Source of the DNA: an uncultured Schlesneria sp.
Lineage (GTDB): Bacteria > Planctomycetota > Planctomycetia > Planctomycetales > Planctomycetaceae
NCBI GenBank assembly: GCA_903899985.1
Contig: CAIULL010000198.1
Span: forward strand, 1 to 41,712
Direction of reading: 5' to 3'
DNA: 41,712 nucleotides
The notes beneath the pieces were generated by a model. It was given only the letters and a program-made list of their open reading frames with translations. It did not search any database and had not been told where the DNA came from. The translations under genes were made by a program, and so were the position numbers. Of this stretch, positions 32,881 to 40,934 are shown piece by piece; the first letter of the stretch is position 1; the number at the start of each line of letters is the position of its first letter.

Positions 32881-33288
32881 ATGTCCCACGTCACCGATGA
32901 AGAGCTACTGGCTTACGCTGATGAACGACTTCCTTCTGAGAGCTGTACGGTGATTGAGCAAAAGTTAAGGCTCAATCCTACGCTCTCTGAAAGGTTGACG
33001 AATCTACTTTTGAATCGAGACAAGGGGGACCACAGCATCGGCGAGATTTGGAGGCAACACCGTTTGAGTTGTCCTCCTCGTGCTGCATTGGCAGCTTATG
33101 CCGACAAGAGGTTGGGTGACAGGTTATCACGGTATTTGCAGTTTCATCTTGAAACAATTGGTTGCAGAGTGTGTGCGGCAAATCTTGACGACCTTGAGCG
33201 ACCTGATCGATCAGCGACGGCGGAAACTCGAACCCGGAAGATTTTCCAATCTTCTGTCGGCAAGCTTCGATTGGACGACATTGAATGA
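32881..33288 (+). CDS. Small zinc-finger-like protein, possible anti-sigma relative
   Basis: 135 residues. Near the end a CP...FHLETIGCRVC block gives C64, H89, C95 and C98, similar to zinc-binding segments of planctomycete anti-sigma-like proteins. The protein seems to contain two related parts: ELLAYADERL (8-17) and ALAAYADKRL (69-78), each followed by a helix; only the second keeps the Cys/His set. No membrane segment. It begins 18 bp after mqnD, but a functional link is not evident, and no sigma gene is adjacent. If the duplicated zf-HC2 interpretation is right, it might bind a sigma factor encoded elsewhere. Confidence 0.7.
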   Translation: MSHVTDEELLAYADERLPSESCTVIEQKLRLNPTLSERLTNLLLNRDKGDHSIGEIWRQHRLSCPPRAALAAYADKRLGDRLSRYLQFHLETIGCRVCAANLDDLERPDRSATAETRTRKIFQSSVGKLRLDDIE

Positions 33289-33469
33289 AAACTCGGCTTC
33301 AAGCCCTTTACTGCGGGAAGCGCTGACGCTGGATCAGCTAAGTCTTCTCCGCTGACGTTTGCGGTTCAAACTCTTGCGATTTAAAAGACAGGGTTTGATG
33401 ATTTGTAATTGCAATTTAAATCTGAAAAACCAACTGTCCAGTTCTGTTTTTTATTTGTTGTTTACAATT

Positions 33470-33650
33470 TCGTAAGTGAATGGCCGGATGGACGTTTGGC
33501 GGTGGAACGCGGTTCGCGTTGCCGTACATTCACGCTTATGACCTTCGTTAAGATCACTTTCGATGAAGCCGAGTCTCGCACGTACGTGTGAGAGCGGGGG
33601 AACCAGATTTGGCGGCTCGATGACGAGTCACCTTCGGGGCGAAGTTGTGA
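33470..33650 (+). ncRNA. Candidate structured RNA (four consecutive stem-loops)
   Basis: The 33289-33901 gap has no convincing gene. Within it four hairpins follow one another: GTGAATG (33476-33482) with CATTCAC (33527-33533) enclosing AACGCG/CGCGTT (33506-33520); CTCGCAC/GTGTGAG (33575-33592); GGCTCG/CGAGTC (33614-33629); CTTCG/CGAAG (33632-33644). It does not match tmRNA, SRP RNA or RNase P RNA by eye. It might be a leader of the SPFH gene, a stand-alone RNA or remains of a mobile element. Strand is assumed from the downstream gene. Confidence 0.3.
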
Positions 33651-33879
33651 AGCGATAACGATTGCCTCTCCAACAGAGCACTATCAAGCTCCAGCCCGAC
33701 AGCTAACCTCGCAGGCAGGTCGAGACGTGTGCTCTCGATCATTTGATGAAAGGCATCCTCATTTACGGGATTGAGCACAGCTCTTCCGTTTTCATTTGAA
33801 AACTGATTCAACGGTTGGACTTTCTTCATGAGTCGAAGAAAGATCCAAATCTTGATCATTGACTCAGTGATTGAGGGCG

Positions 33880-33895
33880 CCTCCTTAGACGGAGG
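33880..33895 (+). promoter_or_regulatory. Hairpin covering the SPFH ribosome-binding site
   Basis: CCTCC (33880-33884) is complementary to the Shine-Dalgarno GGAGG (33891-33895) across a six-base loop TTAGAC. Formation of the hairpin would block translation of the gene starting at 33902. Confidence 0.4.
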
Positions 33896-33901
33896 TTGGT
33901 C

Positions 33902-36304
33902 ATGAAGATCGTAGTCGTTCCCATTCTGCAAAAATTGGCTGAAGCACTCTTTTCCGATTTCACGATCAAAGATGTCGGAAACTGGGTCTCGGATGCGAGT
34001 GTCTGGTCGTTACTGGCGATCGGAATTCCGACGATCGTATTCCTCATCTGGCTTTGCGTGAGGTATATCCCTCATAACCGCGTCGGTGTCGTCGAGAAGC
34101 TCTGGTCGGGAAATGGTTCCCTCGCGGAAGGTCGAATTATCGCACTGAATCAAGAGGCGGGATACCAGGCGAAACTGTTACGTGGTGGCCTGCATTTCGG
34201 CTATTGGCGATGGCAGTATCGCATCCATCAATCGAGGTTGGTGACAATACCACAACGTGAAATTGGATACGTCTATGCACGTGATGGTGAGCCATTAGCT
34301 CCAAGCCAGACGTTGGCAAGAGTTGTTCACTGCAATAACTTTCAGGACGCTTCCGCGTTTCTTGATCCCTCAACACTCGTAACATCCACCTACCAGTCGG
34401 TCGAACTCGGGAGTGATGGCCAAACTGCCGTTGTGACGAAGACTGAACACGACGCTCCACGAGGCCAACGTGGACGACAACGAGCCATTTTACGTGAAGG
34501 CGTTTACGCCATTAACCCTGCTCTTTTTGTTGTTGTGACAGCGAGCGAAGTTTTCTCGCTGTCACAGGCACAGGAGCCTCGCGAACGTAAGGCTGTCAGC
34601 GAGTGGCAAGAAGAATTACTTGCGGTTAACGGCTTCCAACCAGTCGTTATTGGCGGGCATAGTGTCGTAGTGGACTCAAGCTCGCCGATGGGAACTTCAG
34701 TCGACGATACGATCGGTATTGTCACGATTCACGACGGGCCATCACTGCGACCTGGCGAATTGATCGCTCCCCCCGTTGGCCCTGCAGCTTCAGACTTGAT
34801 CCCGATTGCGGGAGCAAGCCTGCCGAAAGTCTCGAGCCATGAACACAATAACTTCCAGGATCCGGAAGCGTTTCTCGCAGCCGGCGGTCGGCGTGGTCGT
34901 CAATATCAGGCATTAACCGACGGTACCTACTTTATTAATCGGTGGTTCGCGACCGTCGAAACGATACCCAAAACGGTTGTCCCGATCGGTCATGTGGGTG
35001 TCGTTGTCAGTTATTACGGAAGCACTGGTCGCGATCTGTCGGGCGACGCATTTCGTCACGGAGAACGAGTCGCCGAAGGAGAACGGGGTGTTTGGGAACG
35101 ACCACTTGGGCCGGGAAAATATGCATTTAATACGTACGCGGGAAACATTGTCCTTGTGCCGACAACCAATTTTGTGTTGCACTGGATTACCGGACGAACT
35201 GAAAGTCATCACTATGACGAGAATCTTAAAAGCATTGACCTGGTCACTCGTGATGCCTACGAACCAAATCTGCCGTTGTCGGTGGTCGTCCATATCGATT
35301 ACCAGCGAGCACCCAGTGTGATCCAGAGGTTCGGTGACGTTAAAAAGCTGATTACGCAAACGCTTGATCCATTGTTGTCCGCGTATTTTCGAGACATTGC
35401 ACATCGAAAAACGATGCTGGAATTGCTGCACGACCGTGATGTGATCCAGCGGGAAGCGCAAGCCGAACTTCGCCGACGTTTCCACGAATTTGATATTGAA
35501 TGTGTCGACGTGCTGATCGGCAAACCTGATACGGCTGAGGCTGATGGAAAAATCGAATCGTTACTTGAACAGTTGCGTTTGAGACAACTTTCAATCGAAC
35601 AACTTGAAACTTATGAACGTCAACGGGAAGCAAATGACAAGTTGAGATCACTCAACGAAGCAAAAGCGCAGGCGGAAATGCAGACTTCGATGACCAATGC
35701 GAAACTTCAAGTTCAGATCGCGGAAAGCAAGGGCGATGCCGAACTCGCACTGGCAAGGCGTCAAAACGATCGAACAATCATGCAGGCTCAAACAGAACTG
35801 ACAAACACAAGGCTCAAGGTTCAAATGGCAGAATGCGAAGGCGATGCAGAAGTCGCTCGTGCCCGAAGACATGCCGAACAAGTGGGACTGTTGGCCGAAG
35901 CGGAAAGCAAGCGTAATCGGCTGACTGGACGTGGTGAGGCTCAGCGGATTCTTCAGGAAGGACTTGCAGAAGCATCCGTCTTACAGCGAAAGATTTTTTC
36001 CTATGGAGACCCAAGATTGTTTGCACTGACGCTTGCCGCGCATGAGCTTGCTCAATCTCAGCAACCATTGGTCCCTGAAAGGTTGTTTACAACAACAAGC
36101 GAGTCTGATGGAAACGGATCTCACGGAGAAGGAATCATGGGAACGTTAATCAGCCTGCTTGTCGCCGAGCGTTCTGGATTTTCGCCAAACTCGGGGTTTG
36201 ACCAGCCAGAGATTCAAGACCTGATGAATCAAATGGTGAAAGAGAGTGCAACCAGCCTTACCGAAACCGTGGAAGAGACACTGTCCCCAGCAAAGTCAGC
36301 GTGA
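33902..36304 (+). CDS. Membrane-anchored SPFH/flotillin-like protein with repeated modules
   Basis: 800 residues. A membrane segment lies at about 33-53. Then come at least two related beta-rich modules: CNNFQDASAFL (about 143) with GRQRAILREGVYAIN (about 190), and HNNFQDPEAFL (about 315) with GRQYQALTDGTYFIN (about 332). IGYVYARDG, IGIVTIHDG and VGVVVSYYG look like starts of further copies. An SPFH/band-7 domain follows (about 380-540, with LSVVVHIDYQ and a helix ending in RDIAHRKT), then a long coiled coil (about 547-690) with an internal ~36-residue repeat (TNAKLQVQIAESKGDAEL / TNTRLKVQMAECEGDAEV). Flotillins form membrane-scaffold cages. I use ATG 33902 because GGAGG is six bases upstream; TTG at 33896 is less likely. 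Confidence 0.85.
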   Translation: MKIVVVPILQKLAEALFSDFTIKDVGNWVSDASVWSLLAIGIPTIVFLIWLCVRYIPHNRVGVVEKLWSGNGSLAEGRIIALNQEAGYQAKLLRGGLHFGYWRWQYRIHQSRLVTIPQREIGYVYARDGEPLAPSQTLARVVHCNNFQDASAFLDPSTLVTSTYQSVELGSDGQTAVVTKTEHDAPRGQRGRQRAILREGVYAINPALFVVVTASEVFSLSQAQEPRERKAVSEWQEELLAVNGFQPVVIGGHSVVVDSSSPMGTSVDDTIGIVTIHDGPSLRPGELIAPPVGPAASDLIPIAGASLPKVSSHEHNNFQDPEAFLAAGGRRGRQYQALTDGTYFINRWFATVETIPKTVVPIGHVGVVVSYYGSTGRDLSGDAFRHGERVAEGERGVWERPLGPGKYAFNTYAGNIVLVPTTNFVLHWITGRTESHHYDENLKSIDLVTRDAYEPNLPLSVVVHIDYQRAPSVIQRFGDVKKLITQTLDPLLSAYFRDIAHRKTMLELLHDRDVIQREAQAELRRRFHEFDIECVDVLIGKPDTAEADGKIESLLEQLRLRQLSIEQLETYERQREANDKLRSLNEAKAQAEMQTSMTNAKLQVQIAESKGDAELALARRQNDRTIMQAQTELTNTRLKVQMAECEGDAEVARARRHAEQVGLLAEAESKRNRLTGRGEAQRILQEGLAEASVLQRKIFSYGDPRLFALTLAAHELAQSQQPLVPERLFTTTSESDGNGSHGEGIMGTLISLLVAERSGFSPNSGFDQPEIQDLMNQMVKESATSLTETVEETLSPAKSA

Positions 36305-36328
36305 AGAAATAGGGCTCAAAGTAAAGAA

Positions 36329-36360
36329 AGAGGTGTCTTCGAAGGATCGAAGACACCTCT
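36329..36360. terminator. Bidirectional terminator between the SPFH gene and rpsD
   Basis: A perfect 14-bp stem (36329-36342 with 36347-36360) around the loop AGGA. It lies between convergent genes with T-rich or A-rich sequence on both sides. Confidence 0.85.
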
Positions 36361-36436
36361 CATTTATTCGTTAGATGCAACCAAACAAGAATCCAAACGC
36401 GATTCAGAGGTCGTGACGCCAGCAATGATCAACCGA

Positions 36437-37048
36437 TTAGCGAGACATGAAGGCGATCACTCGACCGATTTCAATCGGCGGGACGGTCGCATCTCCAGGG
36501 GTCGGCAATGCTTGAACTCGAGCTTCAAGATCCTTGGCGTCGAATGAAACCCAGTCAACAGGCTGACGGGATGAACTGTCGACGATCTCGCGATACATCT
36601 TCTTAACGTTCGGACGGTTACGCAACGTGATCACGTCGCCAGGAGCCACGAAAATCGAGGGTTTGTCGATGGTCTTGCCATTCAACTGGAAATGGCGATG
36701 GACGATCCCCTGCCGAGCTTGAAGTCGGGTGACCGTGAATCCAGCACGACGCACAACATTGTCCAGACGACGTTCACACATCACCAGCAGAATGTCGCCC
36801 GTGTTACCCTTTTGGGCCCGTGCTTTGGCAAAGTAACGGCGAAGCTGAGCTTCGCGCATCCCATAGTGATACTTGATCTTCTGCTTGTCGGCGAGTGCCA
36901 TACCATAGGTAGACAATTTACGACGACGCTCTGCCATCCCTGGAGGATTCGGTCGCTTTTCCAATGCCCTCGCAGCTCCGGCGTTTTCAAACACCAACGC
37001 CCCTAACCGGCGATTGACTCGTCCCTTTGGACCCGAATACCGACCCAT
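36437..37048 (-). CDS. rpsD: 30S ribosomal protein S4
   Basis: 203 residues, normal length. The N-terminus MGRYSGPKGRVNRRLG and the S4 RNA-binding domain (ERRLDNVVRRAGFTVTRLQARQGIVHR in pieces, HFQLNGKTID, APGDVITLR) identify it. S4 starts assembly of the 30S body by binding 16S rRNA. The ATG at 37048 has AGGAGT eight bases upstream; the longer frame to 37123 adds a Cys-rich stretch unlike S4. It is a stand-alone gene here, not in the S13-S11-RpoA cluster found in many bacteria. The N-terminus lacks the zinc Cys cluster, so this is the Cys-free form. Confidence 0.97.
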   Translation of the reverse strand: MGRYSGPKGRVNRRLGALVFENAGAARALEKRPNPPGMAERRRKLSTYGMALADKQKIKYHYGMREAQLRRYFAKARAQKGNTGDILLVMCERRLDNVVRRAGFTVTRLQARQGIVHRHFQLNGKTIDKPSIFVAPGDVITLRNRPNVKKMYREIVDSSSRQPVDWVSFDAKDLEARVQALPTPGDATVPPIEIGRVIAFMSR

Positions 37049-37266
37049 GCAAATCACTCCTGTGCAGTTCACCTGCACCAACCCACAAACTGAAAACCAA
37101 ATCGAAGAGGGGAATAATGGCAAGTCGCATCGCTTACGTCAACTGACTAACGCTCGCACCACGAGGATTCTCTGTTCGAAAACTCAAAAACCCTTGAATG
37201 GGCCTGATTCTGTTTCCCAAGGTCAGGTCACAAAATCGAGGCGCGTTGACTCAAGTCCTTAAAATA

Positions 37267-38526
37267 CTAACGGATACGAATCCATTCAATCGAACGAGGT
37301 TGGTTATCCCATTGAAACCCATCATCAGAAATAAAATGAATTCCACCCTGACTGTTGGAGAAGGCCCAGAAGGTGACGATCAAAATCGTGGCGAGTAAAA
37401 CAGCAAATCCGATTTTAACCCAACTGTAAGGCCTGTGTCCGGAGACTTCTCCCGTCGCCGCGTTCATCATCACCTGGTAAGTTTTGTCCCGATAGCGATA
37501 AGCCATCAACCAAACTGGCAACAGGATATGCTTAAACGTAATTGCCGAGTAATTCGTCTGTTGCGAATGAACTTGTTGTGTGTCCCCTCCGATTCTTTGA
37601 CGAACCTCAATCGACAACATCGCCTCGACTCGTTGCCGCGCACTTCGAAAACCATCCTCCAGGTCAACGTCATACGTTCGCGAATAAAAGCCGGCAAGAA
37701 CTTCAGGTGTGAATGGCATCATTCGATCCAGCGGCCACGGTTCGAGTGCTTCGACCAGGTCAATATGCTGCTTCGTCGCGGCGATGATCGTGATGTCATC
37801 GAAGAATCGCTGAAAAGCACCATCTCGGTACGTCCATCGGATTCGTTGTTCTGTTCGACGATTGTTTCCCTCACCGACTACGATGAAATAAATATCCCCC
37901 CGTTGGCCGGCAAATCGAGTAAAGGTCATCGCGTCGTACGTAAAATACGGCATATAAACGCCGTTGAATTTTCCATTCGCCCCTTGTTTCAGAAAATCAT
38001 TGGGTGCCCACCAAAGCGACTTGACCCAGGCTCGCAAGTTCTCGGCGGCACGTGTCTGCGGAACCAAAAACGGCAAAACACCATCGACCGGAATTCGAGT
38101 CACCGAATCGTGAATATTGTCGCGTTGAAGTGGCGAAGCGCAATACGGGCACTGGCTGCTTGTCAGCGTTCCCTGAAAAATCACGTCTGCTCCGCATGCC
38201 GAGCACCGTATCGCGTGCTGGGTCGACGAGGATTCATCGTCCTGAGCTGCTTTTTCCCGCAACCGTTCCAACCGCTCGATCATTTTCAGATAGTCGCGTT
38301 CCACGATTGGAACGTCTTTCGGCGGTTCAATCTGCTTAACCGCAGAGCAGTAAGGACACTGCAAACTCTGTTGACCGACAGAAAATACCAGATCTGCACC
38401 ACAGCGATCACAGGGAAAGATCCGCCCCTTTCCCGAATCAATCGACTCACCCGGTTTAACGCGAGTCGGCTTTGGTTCGGCTGACGTACGATTCGATTCG
38501 AATGGGGTTTGGTTCGGGGTCAACAT
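37267..38526 (-). CDS. Double zinc-ribbon membrane protein
   Basis: 419 residues. Two zinc ribbons sit in the N-terminal third: CDRCGADL with CPYC (about 39-61) and CSACGADV with CPYC (about 107-128). The middle has a beta-rich domain including VYMPYFTYDAMTF, YFIVVGEG and LLPVWLMAYRYRDKTYQVMMNAATGEVSG, a pattern also seen in predicted PriA-like zinc-ribbon proteins. A single membrane segment lies near the C-terminus (about 373-394: IGFAVLLATILIVTFWAF). Function is unknown; automated annotation often labels such proteins replication-restart or TFIIB-type zinc-ribbon proteins without direct proof. It ends the minus-strand run that begins with the ECF sigma gene. Confidence 0.8.
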   Translation of the reverse strand: MLTPNQTPFESNRTSAEPKPTRVKPGESIDSGKGRIFPCDRCGADLVFSVGQQSLQCPYCSAVKQIEPPKDVPIVERDYLKMIERLERLREKAAQDDESSSTQHAIRCSACGADVIFQGTLTSSQCPYCASPLQRDNIHDSVTRIPVDGVLPFLVPQTRAAENLRAWVKSLWWAPNDFLKQGANGKFNGVYMPYFTYDAMTFTRFAGQRGDIYFIVVGEGNNRRTEQRIRWTYRDGAFQRFFDDITIIAATKQHIDLVEALEPWPLDRMMPFTPEVLAGFYSRTYDVDLEDGFRSARQRVEAMLSIEVRQRIGGDTQQVHSQQTNYSAITFKHILLPVWLMAYRYRDKTYQVMMNAATGEVSGHRPYSWVKIGFAVLLATILIVTFWAFSNSQGGIHFISDDGFQWDNQPRSIEWIRIR

Positions 38527-38554
38527 TCAAGGTCTTTAACAAAAAAGATCGAGT

Positions 38555-39475
38555 TTATCTGGGGACGCGAACAGGCAATCCTGGTTCCGCGAGTTCTAAT
38601 GCTTCCGCACATCGGGAGTGATTGAACATTTTCGTGTGATCATGTTCGATATCCGGGGCAATCACCAGTTTCCATCCGAAAGGCCATCGTCGTTCATCCG
38701 CAATTCTTTTGCCCGTGGAATAGGCGTTTTGTCCGCGCTCAAAACGGGTCTTGCCCTGCAAGTCAGCTGGCGCTGTGACGTCAAGGTACTCGTCCCGCTC
38801 GATATCTTGCGACCCGAGGTAAATCGTTAGCGGCTGAGCGAGATAACTCTTTAACCTCGCATCTGTTTGTAGCTCGTCTGGAAGTCCGCCGAACCCAAAT
38901 GGAAAATCTGCCGTTCGGATTGGAAATAAATGAGTCCCGGGATTCGCTGCAACGATTCGCTTGGCATCTGTCCCCACGAACGCTGACGTTCGAATCACAA
39001 ACTGCCCGCCCCCGGAATGGCCGATCAGATATAACGGCATCTCCGCTCGCCCCTCCCGACGACGAATCTCTTTTGCGATCCGATTGACGTACTCGCCGGT
39101 CCATTCGTTACTCGGAGTCGCCTTGCCTTTCTGGAGGATCCCACCGAATTGATATCTCGGTTTGGGAAACGTGGATTCGTCGAATAATGGCGCGACGATC
39201 ATTGCTCGAAATCGATCACCCATCGCGATGGAATCATCTCGATACTCTTCCGCGTTTCTTAAGACGCCGTGAAACACCATGATCAACGGCCCATCGGAAA
39301 AATCTTTCGGCTTATAGGTGAACAGCTTCAGCGGAACATCACCGAAACGAACTTCCACAAGCGACTTTCCCGCCGGCAGGGGATCAGCCTCCATCAAGAT
39401 CAAGCTTGTGAGTAGCATCAAATGCGTCAATTCGAATTCCTCAAGCTGAAAGCCGTTATCTCTGCTCACATTCAC
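38555..39475 (-). CDS. Alpha/beta hydrolase, polyester-depolymerase-like
   Basis: About 306 residues. The nucleophile elbow is GHSGGG (about 149-154), preceded by MVFHGVLRNAEEYR carrying the oxyanion hole. Late Asp and His candidates are in IAPDIEHDHTKMF. The N-terminal LMLLTSLILMEAD could be a weak signal peptide; starting at the ATG at 39418 instead of 39475 would put it first. The start at 39475 overlaps the preceding gene by 20 bp, so the two are translated together. The fold is related to PHB depolymerases and feruloyl esterases. The substrate is unknown. Confidence 0.8.
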   Translation of the reverse strand: MNVSRDNGFQLEEFELTHLMLLTSLILMEADPLPAGKSLVEVRFGDVPLKLFTYKPKDFSDGPLIMVFHGVLRNAEEYRDDSIAMGDRFRAMIVAPLFDESTFPKPRYQFGGILQKGKATPSNEWTGEYVNRIAKEIRRREGRAEMPLYLIGHSGGGQFVIRTSAFVGTDAKRIVAANPGTHLFPIRTADFPFGFGGLPDELQTDARLKSYLAQPLTIYLGSQDIERDEYLDVTAPADLQGKTRFERGQNAYSTGKRIADERRWPFGWKLVIAPDIEHDHTKMFNHSRCAEALELAEPGLPVRVPR

Positions 39476-40511
39476 GCAGGGCCATCACCGCAAAGGCGGT
39501 CCCGGCATGAGTGATATAGTGCATACTGTCTTTATGAAGCGACCTGGTAAACCAGCGGCCGCTCTCGCGCTGATGTGATTTCAGCCAGGTAACCCCGTTT
39601 TGAATCACGGGATCCGTTACAGGGACACCTCCACGACGCAAGGCATACAGCACGAAACCCGTTCCGTAGCCATCGCTGCTCTCCGTGTCTTGGGGCTGGC
39701 CATCGGCGCGTTTCCAATCCCCGAGTGTCGCAAGTCCCCAACCACCGTCCGCCTTTTGAAGACCCTTGAGCTGAGAAAGAATCTGTTGCTTCTCCTCCGC
39801 AGTTAACAATCCTCCAATGTAAGAATCACCCCAGAGGATCATCGCACGATGGTGCAATGTCGGACCTGGATTCTTTTTAAAGTATTCCCGCAGCCTGGAC
39901 ATTCCCCGCTCTGCCAACTCGGTCCTGGCGTACCCGTCCGGAGCAACGCCGATGGCAATTACCGCGAGCGTTGCGCCGTAGTGATCGTCAGATTCCATCG
40001 GAGGCCAATCACACTTGATCCATGTAAAGCCGCCATCCTCACGCTGAAGTGTAATCATGCGATCGAGCGCCTTGCGGGTCAGAGGATGCAGATGCCCGGT
40101 CGTTGCAGCGTCGTTAAAGGCCAGCGCGGCACCTGTCGCCACCACCTCAGCATCCCAGCGAGGCCCCTTCTCTTCCCATCGCTGCGTGATCAATTCCTCC
40201 GCAAACCTTCGGACTTCCACTGCTGCGGACTCTGTCGTCACCGTTGAAGGAACGGCGTAAAGATGAGCGTAGTTTGTATGGCACGTAAAACACTTCTTTT
40301 GCTTCTGCCAGCTTAGTGCCGCAGAATCGAGAAACGTTACCGCCTTGTTCCACGAATACGTTTGGGAAATCGGCTCATCGCGCCGGTTTTCGCCGGGATC
40401 AGTCACGTTTTCCAGCGTCACTGCGTCGGCAGCAGATGAATGGAACGACGTCGTCGCGCTGAAGATCAGGCAGAAACACGCAGCCAACGAAAAACCATCG
40501 AAGCGTTTCAT
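39456..40511 (-). CDS. Exported alpha/alpha-toroid protein with one haem motif
   Basis: 351 residues. A signal peptide covers about 1-28. A haem c motif CFTCH occupies 74-78. The rest has squalene-cyclase/prenyltransferase-like repeats: LQREDGGFTWI, LQKADGGWGLATL, YGTGFVLYALRRGG and WLKSHQRESGRW. Combining CxxCH with such a toroid is unusual outside planctomycetes. The ATG at 40511 has AGGAAA upstream and gives a signal peptide; the track to 40622 is an unlikely extension. It overlaps the hydrolase gene downstream. Role is unknown; it is not a cyclase in the usual sense, because the DxDD motif is not seen. Confidence 0.82.
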   Translation of the reverse strand: MKRFDGFSLAACFCLIFSATTSFHSSAADAVTLENVTDPGENRRDEPISQTYSWNKAVTFLDSAALSWQKQKKCFTCHTNYAHLYAVPSTVTTESAAVEVRRFAEELITQRWEEKGPRWDAEVVATGAALAFNDAATTGHLHPLTRKALDRMITLQREDGGFTWIKCDWPPMESDDHYGATLAVIAIGVAPDGYARTELAERGMSRLREYFKKNPGPTLHHRAMILWGDSYIGGLLTAEEKQQILSQLKGLQKADGGWGLATLGDWKRADGQPQDTESSDGYGTGFVLYALRRGGVPVTDPVIQNGVTWLKSHQRESGRWFTRSLHKDSMHYITHAGTAFAVMALRECEQR

Positions 40512-40670
40512 CGCGTTTCCTTTTTTGGCAAGAATCCGATCGACGTCCGTAATGGTACCGCTCTGGGAAAACCGGGGAACGGTAAAACCCAATTGATACC
40601 GTATTACTGAATCGGAATCCATTGTTGAGCGTCAGTCGGAACTGCTAAACCAGCTCGACGATTCCGGCGC

Positions 40671-40934
40671 TCAATCCCGTCGGTCGGAGCGAGGCACTTG
40701 ACTGCGAGCTGCAAGAATTGCCTGAACGATTTCATCGGGTATTTGCTCGCAGTTGGTGACTGCTTGCTCAGACATCGCCTTCCGGCTTGCTTCGATCGTT
40801 TTCCGATATCCGTCCAGATAATCGCGACAAGGTCGGCAAAGTCCTAAGTGCAGACCAAAAGCGATTCGCTGACCCCAAGGCAACTTTCCGTCCAGATAAT
40901 CATCCAGGAAATCGAGAGCGTCGTGGCAGGTCAT
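40671..40934 (-). CDS. Anti-sigma factor with zinc-binding (zf-HC2) motif
   Basis: 87 residues. C3, H29, C33 and C36 form the classic zinc-binding anti-sigma arrangement (HxxxCxxC). The rest is helical. It overlaps the end of the sigma gene by four bases (ATGA), so it is translated with it and almost certainly binds that sigma factor. No membrane segment is present, so it is probably a soluble anti-sigma factor, perhaps responsive to redox or zinc. Downstream, the minus-strand genes resume after about 160 bp. Confidence 0.9.
   Translation of the reverse strand: MTCHDALDFLDDYLDGKLPWGQRIAFGLHLGLCRPCRDYLDGYRKTIEASRKAMSEQAVTNCEQIPDEIVQAILAARSQVPRSDRRD

Noticed and set aside
33571-33610. Possible group II intron 3' region
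   Set aside because: The GCACGTACG-containing hairpin slightly recalls intron domain sequences, but the conserved domain V pattern and a reverse transcriptase are missing.
33554-33931. 125-residue minus-strand frame in the gap before the SPFH gene
   Set aside because: It runs through the stem-loop region and across the SPFH start, has no good ribosome site, and its end (SGSPALTRTCETRLHRK) looks like a translation of structured non-coding DNA.
37435-38484. 349-residue plus-strand frame opposite the zinc-ribbon gene
   Set aside because: The minus-strand product has two complete zinc ribbons and a membrane segment; the plus frame has ordinary antisense composition.
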